From assembly GCF_003050835.1 (NCBI RefSeq), contig NZ_QAOJ01000007.1, positions 62,001-126,000 of the forward strand: DNA of 64,000 bases, read 5' to 3'. The translations under genes were made by a program, and so were the position numbers. Below, one piece after another: positions 23,897-33,397 of this stretch (its first letter is position 1; each line of letters opens with the position of its first letter). This DNA comes from Pseudomonas sp. GV071. Its GTDB lineage: Bacteria > Pseudomonadota > Gammaproteobacteria > Pseudomonadales > Pseudomonadaceae. The notes under the pieces were generated by a model, which saw nothing but the letters and a program-made list of their open reading frames with translations, had not been told where the DNA came from and did no database searches.

Positions 23897-25594
23897 TTAT
23901 GCCTGATCGGTCCACGAGAACTCCACGCTCACCCCGCGGCCGTCGTCTGCCCAGGTTGAGCGTTCGGTCAGCCGCTGAATCAGACTCAGGCCACGCCCGG
24001 ACAAGCTCTGCGCTGTGCGTTGACGCTCCAGTACACCCGATACATCGAAGCCCGGGCCGCTGTCTTCGACCTTGACCACCAAGCGCCCACCCGCCACCTC
24101 AGGCAACAGCTGCAGGTGAAAGCGCACATAGCCCTGATCCAGTTCGGCGAGCAACCGACTGCGCTCGCGGTAGTACTGGGCAAAACCCGCGGCATCACAC
24201 TTGAGCTGCGAGTCGAGGCCCAGCACGCCGTGCTCGAGGGCATTGGAATACAACTCCGCCAATACGCTGTACAGCGCCCCGCCCTGCAGGCGCAGGCCCT
24301 GCACTTCCAGCAGGAGCTGCAACAGGAACGGCAGTGGGTTGAAGCGTTTGAGTGTCTGCGCGCGGAATTCGAAGCTGGCAGCCCAATCCTGCGGGCTGCT
24401 CTGCCCGCTGTCGGCAAACGCCAGCGGCGGACGCGGCAGCGAGTCAGCCTCGACCAGACAGACCTCGACCATGCTTACATCGTCCTGCGCCTCGCCGCGG
24501 AAGGCGGTGAGCGCCATCTGGATTTCATCAAACAGCAGGTCGGGCTGACGGTTGGCGGCGAAAACATTGAGCAAGCGCGACTCGCCAAACAGTTGGTCGG
24601 CAGGGTTGCGGGTTTCCAACACACCGTCGGAGAGCAGGAACAGACGGTCGCCCAGTTCCATCGGGTAGATCTCGCAGGCGTCGCGAAAATCTGCCGGCTC
24701 CAGCACACCAAGCGGCAAGTGCCGCGACACCAGCGGCAAGCGCTCGCCGGTGGCGATGCGGTGCAGGTAACCGTCGGGCAACCCGCCGTTCCACACCTCG
24801 ACCACCCGACGCTGGAAACTCAGGTTGAGCAGAGTGGCGCAGCAGAACACCCCGACCGGCAAAATGCGCTTGAGCTTGGCGTTCACCTCGCGAAGGATTT
24901 CCGACAGCGAATACCCCTTGGCGGTCATCCCGTAAAACACTTCGGCCAGCGGCATAGCGCCAATCGCGGCCGGCAACCCATGGCCGGTGAAATCGCCGAG
25001 CAGCACATGCATGCCACCCGAGGGCTTGAACGCGGCCAGCAGCAAGTCGCCGTTGAACACGGCAAAGGGTGATTGCAGGTAACGAATGTTTGGCGCGTCG
25101 AGGCAGCCCGAATGCGCCACCTTGTCGAACACTGCCTTGGCCACCCGCTGCTCGGTGAGCAGGTGTTCGTTGTGCCGGGCGATCAGGTCGCGCTGCTCCA
25201 TTACCGTGGCCTGCAAGCGGCGCAGGCGGTCCATGGCCTTGATCTTGGCGTCGAGAATCACCCGGTTATAGGGCTTGGCAAGAAAGTCGTCACCACCCGC
25301 TTCCAGGCAGCGCACTAAGGCTTCGCCCTCGGTCAGTGAGGTGAGAAAAATGATCGGCACCAGCGCTTCGCCGGCCTTGAGCTTGATGCGCCGGGCCGCC
25401 TCGAAGCCATCCATTACCGGCATCAAGGCGTCCATCAACACCAGGTCGGGACGCTCCTGCTCGAACATCGCCACCGCCTCCAGGCCATTGGCGGCGGTAA
25501 GCACCCGGTGGCCCTGACGGCTGATGATGCTCGACAGCAGCATGCGGTCGGCGGCGTTATCTTCCGCGATGAGGATGGACAGGCGCGCGTCCAT
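23897..25594 (-). CDS. hsbR: HsbR response regulator: PP2C phosphatase and anti-sigma-type kinase
   Basis: A 565-residue protein with receiver domain (1-125, acceptor Asp55 in LVLMDALMP), coiled linker (~130-155), SpoIIE/PP2C-like phosphatase (~165-375; GDFTGHGLPAAIGAMPLAE, LFLLSDGVLETRN) and a C-terminal GHKL kinase domain (~430-560; VLAELYSNALEHGVL, VEDSGPGFD). Phosphorylation by HptB switches it between dephosphorylating and phosphorylating HsbA. The ATG at 25594 is preferred to a TTG nine bases upstream. Confidence 0.93.
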   Translation of the reverse strand: MDARLSILIAEDNAADRMLLSSIISRQGHRVLTAANGLEAVAMFEQERPDLVLMDALMPVMDGFEAARRIKLKAGEALVPIIFLTSLTEGEALVRCLEAGGDDFLAKPYNRVILDAKIKAMDRLRRLQATVMEQRDLIARHNEHLLTEQRVAKAVFDKVAHSGCLDAPNIRYLQSPFAVFNGDLLLAAFKPSGGMHVLLGDFTGHGLPAAIGAMPLAEVFYGMTAKGYSLSEILREVNAKLKRILPVGVFCCATLLNLSFQRRVVEVWNGGLPDGYLHRIATGERLPLVSRHLPLGVLEPADFRDACEIYPMELGDRLFLLSDGVLETRNPADQLFGESRLLNVFAANRQPDLLFDEIQMALTAFRGEAQDDVSMVEVCLVEADSLPRPPLAFADSGQSSPQDWAASFEFRAQTLKRFNPLPFLLQLLLEVQGLRLQGGALYSVLAELYSNALEHGVLGLDSQLKCDAAGFAQYYRERSRLLAELDQGYVRFHLQLLPEVAGGRLVVKVEDSGPGFDVSGVLERQRTAQSLSGRGLSLIQRLTERSTWADDGRGVSVEFSWTDQA

Positions 25595-25605
25595 CACTGG
25601 CAACC

Positions 25606-25911
25606 TTAAATGATCTTGAACAGTTGTTCGAAGTTGGAAATCGCGAGGATCTTGCGCACGTCCGCGTTGCAGTTCACCAGGCTGATCTGCGCATGGTCGC
25701 CGCCGGCGTGATCACGCAATAGCAGCAGCATGCCGAGCGCAGAGCTGTCGAGGTAGGTGGTGTGGTCGAGGTCAACCACATAACGCTTGGGCGTGAAATT
25801 GACGCGCTCGTAGGAGTCGCGAAAGGCTTGGTGGGCGCCGAAATCAAAACGTCCCTGAATACGGATGGTCAGCTCTTGCCCGTCGCTCGACGGCAATGAA
25901 GTGATGGCCAT
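25606..25911 (-). CDS. hsbA: HsbA anti-anti-sigma factor (STAS domain)
   Basis: A 101-residue STAS protein with the conserved phosphorylatable serine region TTYLDSSALGML (Ser56). Depending on its phosphorylation by HsbR, the P. aeruginosa homologue binds FlgM (freeing FliA for swimming) or the diguanylate cyclase HsbD (biofilm). It is 11 bp upstream of hsbR and 99 bp downstream of fliJ. Confidence 0.92.
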   Translation of the reverse strand: MAITSLPSSDGQELTIRIQGRFDFGAHQAFRDSYERVNFTPKRYVVDLDHTTYLDSSALGMLLLLRDHAGGDHAQISLVNCNADVRKILAISNFEQLFKII

Positions 25912-26010
25912 GGAAAGCTCCCCTACCCCAAATAAACCTGATTATTGAAAAACTGGAAAAAAGCCTGGCAACACAAACGCTTGTAGCTTCAACCACTCTA
26001 GCAGCAGAAA

Positions 26011-26463
26011 TCAATTGCGCTCACGTTGCAACAGCCGCTGCGACAACTCGTCGAGCAACTTCTGCTCGCGCTTGTCGGCGGCCACCCGCGCCTCATCCAT
26101 GTACTTCTGCACCAGTTTGCGCAGCCCTTCCAGCCGCGCGTACTTCTGTTGCCAGAGCTCGCGGGCCTTGTCGAGGTTGTTACGGTGCCAATCCACGCTC
26201 TGGTTCTGCTGCTTGATCGCCGTTTCCAGCTGCGACAGAAAGCGCTGGTAGTTCATCATCCATTGCCCGGACACGCCGTTGCGGCCCTCGGTAATCCACT
26301 GCTGCTGGTAGTCGCCCAGGTAGCGGTGCAGATCCTTGAGTTTGCCTTCGGCCTGGTTCATCAGCGTCTGGCATTGGCCCAGGCTGCGCGCCGCTTCACG
26401 CTCTTCGCGCTCGGCCATGTCCACCACCGGGGCCAGGCGTGACGCTCGGCTTTGTACCGCCAT
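26011..26463 (-). CDS. fliJ: FliJ export chaperone-escort protein
   Basis: A 150-residue, highly charged protein predicted to be almost all helical coiled coil (LAPVVDMAEREEREAARSLGQ at the N terminus), as expected for FliJ, which inserts in the FliI hexamer like the gamma subunit of F1. It follows fliI by 25 bp and ends the fliE-J run. Confidence 0.93.
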   Translation of the reverse strand: MAVQSRASRLAPVVDMAEREEREAARSLGQCQTLMNQAEGKLKDLHRYLGDYQQQWITEGRNGVSGQWMMNYQRFLSQLETAIKQQNQSVDWHRNNLDKARELWQQKYARLEGLRKLVQKYMDEARVAADKREQKLLDELSQRLLQRERN

Positions 26464-26488
26464 TTACTTGGTCTTCCTTAGCGGCCCG

Positions 26489-27847
26489 TCAACGCGGCGG
26501 GGCCGGTGCGAACACCGCGGCGAGTGCTTCTTTGCTTTGCTGCAGGCTTTCATTGTCGTTGAGCCCCTGGCGCAAGTAGTTGACCATCGCGCCGTGGCGG
26601 GAAATGGCCAGATCGGTTTCCGGATCACCGCCTGGCACATAGGCACCGACACTGATCAGATCGCGGCTTTGTTGGTAGCGCGACCACAGCTGTTTGAAGC
26701 GTTGCGCATTGCGCATGTGGTCAGCGTCGACCACCGCCGGCATCACCCGACTGATCGAGGCTTCAATATCGATGGCCGGGTAATGGCCCTCCTCCGCCAG
26801 GCGCCGCGACAGCACAAAGTGGCCATCGAGCACGCCCCGCGCGGAGTCGGCGATCGGGTCCTGCTGGTCATCGCCTTCTGACAACACAGTGTAGAAGGCG
26901 GTGATCGAGCCACCACCAGCTTCGGCGTTACCGGCGCGCTCCACCAGTTTGGGCAACTTGGCGAACACCGATGGCGGGTAACCTTTGGTGGCTGGCGGCT
27001 CGCCGATGGCCAGGGCGATTTCCCGCTGCGCCTGAGCGAAACGGGTGAGCGAGTCCATCAGCAACAGCACGTTCTTGCCCTTGTCGCGGAAATACTCGGC
27101 GATACGGGTGCAGTACATCGCGGCGCGCAGGCGCATCAGCGGCGCATCGTCCGCCGGTGAGGCCACCACCACCGAGCGCTTGATGCCTTCTTCGCCGAGG
27201 ATGTGCTCGATGAATTCCTTTACCTCGCGGCCCCGCTCACCAATCAGCCCGACCACGATGATGTCGGCGTTGGTGAAGCGGGTCATCATGCCCAACAGCA
27301 CGCTCTTACCCACGCCGGTACCGGCGAACAGGCCAAGGCGCTGGCCGCGGCCGACGGTGAGCAACCCATTGATGCTGCGGATGCCGACGTCCAGCGGCGT
27401 GTCAATCGGGTGGCGGTTAAGCGGGTTGATGGTCGGGCCGTCCAGCGGCACCCAGTCTTCGGCCTTCATCCCGCCCTTGCCGTCCAAGGCGCGACCGGTG
27501 CCGTCAAGCACCCGGCCAAGCATGGTCATGCCCATCGGCAAACGGCCGCTGTCGGGCAATGGCACCACACGGGCGCCCGGGGCGATGCCAGCCAGGCTGC
27601 CAACTGGCATCAAAAAGATTTTGCCGTCGCCAAAACCCATCACCTCGGCCTCAACCTGTACCGGGTGGTAGCTGCCGTTGTTGATCACCAGGCAGCGGCT
27701 GCCCAATGCGGCGCGCAGCCCTTCGGCTTCGAGGGTAAGGCCGACCATGCGCAGCAGTCGTCCTTCAACAATCGGCTGCGCCGGCAACTCGACAGCTTCG
27801 CTGTAGCCCGCCATGCGTTTGGCGAAGCTCAGGCGCTCAAGTCGCAT
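26489..27847 (-). CDS. fliI: FliI flagellum-specific export ATPase
   Basis: A 452-residue F1-beta-like ATPase with Walker A GTGVGKS (176-182), the [22 protein letters not shown] family block, and Walker [21 protein letters not shown]. It drives and orders export with FliH and FliJ. The start overlaps the end of fliH by 11 bp. Confidence 0.97.
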   Translation of the reverse strand: MRLERLSFAKRMAGYSEAVELPAQPIVEGRLLRMVGLTLEAEGLRAALGSRCLVINNGSYHPVQVEAEVMGFGDGKIFLMPVGSLAGIAPGARVVPLPDSGRLPMGMTMLGRVLDGTGRALDGKGGMKAEDWVPLDGPTINPLNRHPIDTPLDVGIRSINGLLTVGRGQRLGLFAGTGVGKSVLLGMMTRFTNADIIVVGLIGERGREVKEFIEHILGEEGIKRSVVVASPADDAPLMRLRAAMYCTRIAEYFRDKGKNVLLLMDSLTRFAQAQREIALAIGEPPATKGYPPSVFAKLPKLVERAGNAEAGGGSITAFYTVLSEGDDQQDPIADSARGVLDGHFVLSRRLAEEGHYPAIDIEASISRVMPAVVDADHMRNAQRFKQLWSRYQQSRDLISVGAYVPGGDPETDLAISRHGAMVNYLRQGLNDNESLQQSKEALAAVFAPAPPR

Positions 27848-28646
27848 GGATGGCCTCAGGGTTGTCCAGGTCGATCTGGATGTCCGGCTCGGCCGGCGAG
27901 GTGGCTTGTTCGCGCTGCTGCTCGAAGAGTTGCTTGAGCATCTGCGCCAGACGCGTTTCGATGGTGGCGTCGATCTGCGATTGCTCGGACTCCACGCGGC
28001 AGCCGCCGGGCTGCAAGGTTTCGTCTTCGAGAATGCGCCAGGTTTCTTCGTGGCGGTCGCGCAGCGCCTTGATCAGTTCGAAGTCCTGCGGGTGGATATG
28101 AATGCGCACATTGGCGGCGCCCATGGGCAGCAGCTTGAGGGCTTCACGCAGTACCTGGCGGATCTGCGTGGAATCGGTGGTCAGCTCGCGCTGCACCACC
28201 TGTTTGGTCATGTGGCTGACCAGTTGCACCAGCGCCACTTCCAGTTGCTGATCCTGCTCGGCGATGGGCTCCAGCAGTTGGGTCATCACCTGTTCCAGGC
28301 TGGCAAGCTTGATGGCCAGGGCGGCATCGGCTTCCTGCTTGGCCTTGACCTGGCCGGAGCGCAGTCCGTCTTTCTCGCCGGTGGAGAAACCTTCGTTATA
28401 GGCCTCCTGGCGGATCACCTCCAACTCATCGAGCGTCAAGGGTTTGACATCCTCGATCTGCACCTCTTCACCCTGGGCATTCACCTCGGGTTCGGGCGCA
28501 GCATGCGCGCTGTGTTCGTTGGCCGTGGGCGCCAACTCTTCGGCGGGCTGTTCGCCCTCGGGGTCGAAGCTCGGCAAGGCCCAGCGGGCCAGGCCGCTGA
28601 CATCCTTGGCGCGAATCAGCTCGCTGGGACCTTCCTTGTTGCTCAT
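27837..28646 (-). CDS. fliH: FliH export ATPase regulator
   Basis: A 269-residue protein. It has an N-terminal acidic region, a middle helical stalk ([20 protein letters not shown], with GxxxG-like spacing typical of FliH) and a C-terminal V/A-ATPase E-subunit-like domain ([16 protein letters not shown]). It binds FliI and FliN. It lies 8 bp after fliG and overlaps fliI. Confidence 0.94.
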   Translation of the reverse strand: MSNKEGPSELIRAKDVSGLARWALPSFDPEGEQPAEELAPTANEHSAHAAPEPEVNAQGEEVQIEDVKPLTLDELEVIRQEAYNEGFSTGEKDGLRSGQVKAKQEADAALAIKLASLEQVMTQLLEPIAEQDQQLEVALVQLVSHMTKQVVQRELTTDSTQIRQVLREALKLLPMGAANVRIHIHPQDFELIKALRDRHEETWRILEDETLQPGGCRVESEQSQIDATIETRLAQMLKQLFEQQREQATSPAEPDIQIDLDNPEAIHAT

Positions 28647-28654
28647 GCTGTGCC

Positions 28655-29671
28655 TTAAACCATTTCTTCGCCGCCTTTACCACCAAGGACGATTTCCCCG
28701 GCTTCGGCCATGCGGCGGGCGATGGTGAGAATTTCTTTTTGCGCGCCTTCGACGTCGCTGACACGAACCGGGCCGCGGGCCTCGAGGTCGTCGCGCAGCA
28801 GTTCGGCGGCACGTTTGGACATGTTCTTGAAGACCTTCTCCTTGATCGCTTCGTCAGCACCTTTGAGCGCCAACACCAGCACATCGGAAGATACCTCACG
28901 CAGCAGCGCCTGGATGCCACGGTCGTCGACATCGGCAAGGTTGTCGAACACGAACATGAGGTCCTCGATCTGCGAGGACAGGTCTTCGTCGACTTCGCGG
29001 ATCGAGTCCATCAGCTGGCCTTCTACCGAGCTGTCGAGGAAGTTCATGATGTCGGCGGCACGTTTCACCCCGCCCATGGTGGCGCGCGAGGTGTTGGCGC
29101 TGCCGGAGAACTGCTTCTCGAGAATCAGGTTGAGTTCTTTCAGGGCCGCCGGCTGCACGGTGTTCAGCGAGGACACGCGCAGGACGATATCCAGGCGCAC
29201 CTTGTGGTCGAAGTGGCCGAGCACTTCACCGGCCTGGTCGGGGTCGAGGTAGGCGACCACGATGGCTTGGATCTGCGGGTGTTCGTAGCGGATCACGTCG
29301 GCAACCGCGCGCGGTTCCATCCACTTCAGGCTGTCCAGGCCGCTGGTGCTGCCACCGAGCAGAATACGGTCGATGAGGCTGCCGGCTTTGTCCTCGCCGA
29401 GGGCCTGGGTGAGCATCTTGCGGATGTAGCTGTCGGCGCCGACGCCAACGCTGGTCTGGTCGCCGACAGTTTCGACGAACTCGCCCATCACCTGCTCGAC
29501 CTGCTCTTTCTGCACATTGCGCATATGCGCCATGGCCACGCCGACCTTCTGCACCTCTTTCGGCCCGAGGTGACGCAATACCTGCGCCGCATCGGTCTCG
29601 CCAAGGGACAGCAGCAGAATCGCGGCTTTATCGACCTTGGTCAGTTTGGCAGGTGTGCGGTTCTCACTCAT
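28655..29671 (-). CDS. fliG: FliG C-ring motor protein
   Basis: A 338-residue FliG with N-terminal FliF-binding domain, middle EHPQ motif (RYEHPQIQAIVVAYL) and C-terminal torque helix (DRGIQALLREVSSDVLVLALKGADEAIKEKVFKNMSKRAAELL, shown in the N-to-C sense only as landmarks) that meets the stator loop. It overlaps the fliF end by 8 bp. Confidence 0.97.
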   Translation of the reverse strand: MSENRTPAKLTKVDKAAILLLSLGETDAAQVLRHLGPKEVQKVGVAMAHMRNVQKEQVEQVMGEFVETVGDQTSVGVGADSYIRKMLTQALGEDKAGSLIDRILLGGSTSGLDSLKWMEPRAVADVIRYEHPQIQAIVVAYLDPDQAGEVLGHFDHKVRLDIVLRVSSLNTVQPAALKELNLILEKQFSGSANTSRATMGGVKRAADIMNFLDSSVEGQLMDSIREVDEDLSSQIEDLMFVFDNLADVDDRGIQALLREVSSDVLVLALKGADEAIKEKVFKNMSKRAAELLRDDLEARGPVRVSDVEGAQKEILTIARRMAEAGEIVLGGKGGEEMV

Positions 29672-31457
29672 CGGCGTTAATCCACTCTTTAACCACTTGT
29701 GCTACTCGACCCGGGTCTTCGGCTACCAGACCCTTGATCGCATTAAGTTGCGCATCATACCCCTCGGACGGGCTTGGCAGCATGATGCTGGCCGGGCCAC
29801 CCAAGCTCACACGATCAGCGGACAGCTCGCCATCCAGACCGCCCATGGCACCCAGCTCGACATCGCTGCCATCGTGGCCCAGGGCGTTGCTGCCTTTACC
29901 GCCACCGGTGATGTTGTTCAGCACCGGACGCAGCACACCAAATACCAGCACCAGGATGAACAACACGCCCAGGACCTGTTTAACCACATCCCAGAACCAC
30001 GGCTGGGTGTAGAACGGAATCGACTCGATCTCTTCGCCCTGAGTGGCAGTGAACGCCGAGTTGATCACGCTGACACTGTCGCCACGCGCCGCGTCAAAAC
30101 CGACCGAGTCCTGCACCAGGCGGGTGAAGCGGGCCAGGTCGGCGGCGCTCCACGGCACGTGGGTAACTTCGCCAGTCTGGGCGTTGATCTTGGCCTGGTC
30201 ATCCACCACCACCGCGACCGACAGGCGACGCAGACGGCCCTGCTGTTGCTTGGTGTGGCTGATGGAGCGGTCCAGCTCATAGTTACGGGTAGCTTGTTCG
30301 CGTTTGTCGGCCGGGTATGGCGCGAGTTTAGGCTGGCCAGTGACCGGGTCGACGATCTGCGTGCCATTGGCATCCAGCAGCGGCTGACCTGCGGCAATCG
30401 GCCCGGCTGGCGCAGGAGCGCCAGCAGCGGCTTGCTGCGGCGCACTGGCCGGGCCAGGCGGCTGGTTGCTGACCGCGCCAGGAATGCCTTGCGAGCCGGC
30501 GGCGCTGGAACGCTCTTCATTAACCTTTTGTTCGCTGCGCAGTGCCGGTTGGTCAGGGTTGAACATTTCCGAGGTCGACTCGACCGCGCTGAAGTCCACG
30601 TCTGCCGACACTTCGGCCTTGTAACGGCCATTGCCCAGCACCGGCGCCAGAATGCTGTCCACGCGCTGGCTGAACATGCTTTCCATGCGGCGGCTGTAAT
30701 CGAACTGCTTGCCGGCCATGGTCAGCTCGGAGAGCTCTTGCTGGTCAGACAGCAGGTTGCCTTTCTGATCGACCACAGTAATTTGCGATTTGCTCAGTTC
30801 CGGCACGCTGGTGGCGATCAGATTGACGATCGCCATCACCTGGCTCGGCTCCAGCGCACGGCCCGGATACAGCTCAACCAGCACCGAGGCGCTGGGCTTG
30901 CGGTCATCACGGACGAACACCGAGCTCTTCGGAATGGCCAGGTGCACACGGGCACCCTTGACGTTGTTGAGGCTCGACACGGTGCGCGCCAGCTCGCCTT
31001 CCAGGCCGCGGCGATAGCGGGTGGCTTCCATGAACTGGCTGGTGCCCAGCCCCTGCTCGCCATCGAGAATCTCGAAACCGATGTTGGCGTCACGCGGCGA
31101 CACACCGGCCTGGGCCAGCTGCAGACGGGCACGGGCAACGTCGCTGGCCTTGACCAGCAGCGCACCGGAAGTGGGTTCCATGGTGTACGGAATATTGGCG
31201 GCAGCCAGCGTCTCCGTCACTTGTTTGGCGTCCATCCCTTCCAGACTGCCGTAAAGCGGACGGTAATCGGGCTGTTGCGACCACAGCACCACAGCAAAAC
31301 CGATGGCCACGCTGGCCGCCAGACCGACCAACAGGCCGACCTGCCGAAGCATGGTCATCTGCGACAGGTTTTCCAGGAACGTCAGGCCGAACAGCGGCTT
31401 CTTCGGCTCGTTGGAATCTGCCTTGGCGGGTACGTTACTGATCGCTGCTTCTGCCAT
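29664..31457 (-). CDS. fliF: FliF MS-ring protein
   Basis: A 597-residue protein with two transmembrane helices: near the N terminus (VGLLVGLAASVAIGFAVVLW) and near residue 465 (VLGVLFILVLVFGVLRPVL). Between them lie ring-building motifs (YRRGLEGELARTVSSLNNVKGARVHL region) and a Pro/Ala-rich periplasmic insert; the C-terminal FliG-binding tail ends the protein. It is the first structure built at the pole. Confidence 0.97.
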   Translation of the reverse strand: MAEAAISNVPAKADSNEPKKPLFGLTFLENLSQMTMLRQVGLLVGLAASVAIGFAVVLWSQQPDYRPLYGSLEGMDAKQVTETLAAANIPYTMEPTSGALLVKASDVARARLQLAQAGVSPRDANIGFEILDGEQGLGTSQFMEATRYRRGLEGELARTVSSLNNVKGARVHLAIPKSSVFVRDDRKPSASVLVELYPGRALEPSQVMAIVNLIATSVPELSKSQITVVDQKGNLLSDQQELSELTMAGKQFDYSRRMESMFSQRVDSILAPVLGNGRYKAEVSADVDFSAVESTSEMFNPDQPALRSEQKVNEERSSAAGSQGIPGAVSNQPPGPASAPQQAAAGAPAPAGPIAAGQPLLDANGTQIVDPVTGQPKLAPYPADKREQATRNYELDRSISHTKQQQGRLRRLSVAVVVDDQAKINAQTGEVTHVPWSAADLARFTRLVQDSVGFDAARGDSVSVINSAFTATQGEEIESIPFYTQPWFWDVVKQVLGVLFILVLVFGVLRPVLNNITGGGKGSNALGHDGSDVELGAMGGLDGELSADRVSLGGPASIMLPSPSEGYDAQLNAIKGLVAEDPGRVAQVVKEWINADE

Positions 31458-31529
31458 TTCTTAACTCACTATCTTTTTTCTTACACAACCCTAGAACGGG
31501 GCGCTGAGTTTCTGGACAAGGCCAGGAAC

Positions 31530-31859
31530 TCAAACCGGCATTTGCATGATGTCTTGGTATGCCTGGACGAGCTTATTTCGCACCTGGGTCACGGCCTGGA
31601 AGGACACGCTGGCCTTCTGCGAAGCGATCATCACGTCAGTGATGTCGACGCCGCTCTTGCCAATTTCGAAGGCTTCGGCCAGTTGGCTGGAGGCTTGCTG
31701 GGTTTCGTTGACCTTGTTGACGGCCTGGCCAAGCATGTCGGAAAAGCTCGGCGCGCCGACTTCTGCCGGTGCTGCCGCGACTTTCGGACGGGCCATGGCC
31801 TCCATTTGCATGGAGCGCATTTCCAACATTAGGCGATTGAACTCGACACCCTGACTCAT
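31530..31859 (-). CDS. fliE: FliE basal-body adaptor protein
   Basis: A 109-residue protein starting [18 protein letters not shown], with the typical C terminus [20 protein letters not shown]. FliE joins the MS-ring/export gate to the proximal rod. It heads the fliE-J run, 72 bp before fliF, and has a perfect sigma-54 promoter upstream. Confidence 0.96.
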   Translation of the reverse strand: MSQGVEFNRLMLEMRSMQMEAMARPKVAAAPAEVGAPSFSDMLGQAVNKVNETQQASSQLAEAFEIGKSGVDITDVMIASQKASVSFQAVTQVRNKLVQAYQDIMQMPV

Positions 31860-31915
31860 GACCATCTCCAGTGACCGCAGTTTTTTTGACGCTGTGCGGT
31901 AGGTAATGGGGTGAT

Positions 31916-31931
31916 TGCAACAAGGGTGCCA
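31916..31931 (-). promoter_or_regulatory. Sigma-54 (-24/-12) promoter of fliE
   Basis: The minus strand reads TGGCAC-N5-TTGCA, matching all defined bases of the consensus. It lies 57 bp upstream of the fliE ATG, with a start site near 31904. In P. aeruginosa fliE is a FleQ/FleR and RpoN target. Confidence 0.92.
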
Positions 31932-31979
31932 AGAAGAGAAAGGTCCTACGCACTTAGTGGAATCGCCGCAGGAGAGCCC

Positions 31980-32019
31980 GTAGGAGCGGCTGGGCGGCAT
32001 TCCGATCAGCCGCGATGCT
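31980..32019. repeat. Single REP element, TGGGCGGCATTCCGAT subtype
   Basis: One REP unit whose stem interior (GGCTGGGCGGCATTCCGATCAGCC) differs from the short-loop REPs elsewhere in the window and resembles the pair at 33282-33378. It sits between the fliE promoter and the acyl-CoA dehydrogenase, at the likely rearrangement joint. Confidence 0.75.
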
Positions 32020-32050
32020 GTTGACCCGCGCGTTACTGTCGACCTGCGCG

Positions 32051-33199
32051 TTACAACCCCATCTGCTTACTGATGATCTCGTTCATCACCTCACGGGTGC
32101 CACCACCAATGGAGAGAATTCGATTGTCGCGGTACAGGCGCTCCACCAGGCTTTCCCGCATATAGCCCATACCACCCGCCACCTGCACCGCGTCGTAAAC
32201 GATACGGTCGGCGATATCGGTGGCGAAATTCTTGGCCATCGAGATCTCTTTGATCACCGATTTTCCCGCCGCCATCTTCGCCGCCTGGCGGTAGGTGAAC
32301 TCGCGCGACACTTCCAACTGCGTGGCCATTTCGGCCAAGCGGTGCTTGAGCACCTGGAACTTGCCGATCGGCTTGCCAAAGGCTTCGCGCTGGCGGGCCC
32401 AGCTCAGCGATTCTTCCAGCGCCAGCTCGGCGGTCATATTGGCCATGATCGCCAGCGCCAATCGCTCGGACTGGAAGTTGGCCATGATTCCGGCAAAACC
32501 CATGTTCTCGGCGCCGATGAGGTTGCCCACCGGCACCTTGCAGTCATCGAAAAACAGCTCGGCGGTGTCCGACGCCCACCAGCCCATCTTTTTCAGCTGG
32601 CGGCCGACGGTGAAACCGGGGGTGCCCTTCTCGATCAGCAACAGGCTAACGCCACCAAAGCCATCGCCACCGGTGCGCACCGCCACGGTGTAGTAATCGG
32701 CGCGCACACCACTGGTGATAAAGGTTTTGCTGCCGGTCACCCGGTAGAAATCGCCATCGCGAACCGCGCGGGTTTTCAGGCTGGCAACATCCGAGCCGCC
32801 GCTCGGCTCGGTTACCGCCAGGGCGCAGATCTTCTCGCCGCTGAGCACCTCGGGCACCACCCGGTCACGCAGCGCCGGCTGCGCCCACTTGAGAATCGGC
32901 GGCAGGCCGATATCCAGTGAACCGAGCCCCGCCACCAACCCACCGGAACCACAACGCATCAGCTCTTCACTGGCGGCCACCTTGGCAAACAGATCGCCCT
33001 CATGGCTGCCGCCGAAGCGCTCCGGATAACCGATACCGAGAATCCCGGCAGCGCCGGCCTTCAGGTACAGCTCGCGAGGAAAGCTCTCGGCCTCCTCCCA
33101 ATCGGCGACATGGGGCAGGATCTCGCGCTCGACAAAACGGCGGACCGAATCCCGAATCAACTGGTGCGATTCGTCGAAGTATTCCTGAAAGGCAGACAT
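32051..33199 (-). CDS. Acyl-CoA dehydrogenase
   Basis: A 382-residue flavoenzyme of the acyl-CoA dehydrogenase family. Landmarks are N-terminal helical domain ([18 protein letters not shown]), [20 protein letters not shown], the beta domain, and C-terminal [27 protein letters not shown]. It would oxidise acyl-CoA to 2-enoyl-CoA, passing electrons to ETF. Sequence style is close to the citronellyl-CoA/AtuD-like group; the substrate cannot be fixed from sequence. The same gene neighbours recR in P. aeruginosa. Start taken at MSAFQEYF. Confidence 0.9.
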   Translation of the reverse strand: MSAFQEYFDESHQLIRDSVRRFVEREILPHVADWEEAESFPRELYLKAGAAGILGIGYPERFGGSHEGDLFAKVAASEELMRCGSGGLVAGLGSLDIGLPPILKWAQPALRDRVVPEVLSGEKICALAVTEPSGGSDVASLKTRAVRDGDFYRVTGSKTFITSGVRADYYTVAVRTGGDGFGGVSLLLIEKGTPGFTVGRQLKKMGWWASDTAELFFDDCKVPVGNLIGAENMGFAGIMANFQSERLALAIMANMTAELALEESLSWARQREAFGKPIGKFQVLKHRLAEMATQLEVSREFTYRQAAKMAAGKSVIKEISMAKNFATDIADRIVYDAVQVAGGMGYMRESLVERLYRDNRILSIGGGTREVMNEIISKQMGL

Positions 33200-33281
33200 G
33201 GCGGGCTCCCGCAAAGGTTTGGCCGACCATACCGAGCGCTTGCTTGGTTTTCAACAAACTTTCAGGCAGTGACCCCGATTT

Positions 33282-33378
33282 CGTAGCAGCGGCTGGGCGT
33301 CACTCCGATTAGCCGCGATGCTTTGAGAAAATCAAAAACATCGCGGCTAATCGGAGCGCCGGACCGGCCGCTCCTGCA
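33282..33378. repeat. Diverged REP pair, CCGAT subtype
   Basis: Two facing REP-like units of the longer-loop subtype (GGCTGGGCGTCACTCCGATTAGCC and its counterpart) separated by ~20 bp. It lies between the acyl-CoA dehydrogenase start and the TonB-receptor stop. Confidence 0.8.
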
Positions 33379-33397
33379 CGGATCATCTGCTCGAGAC

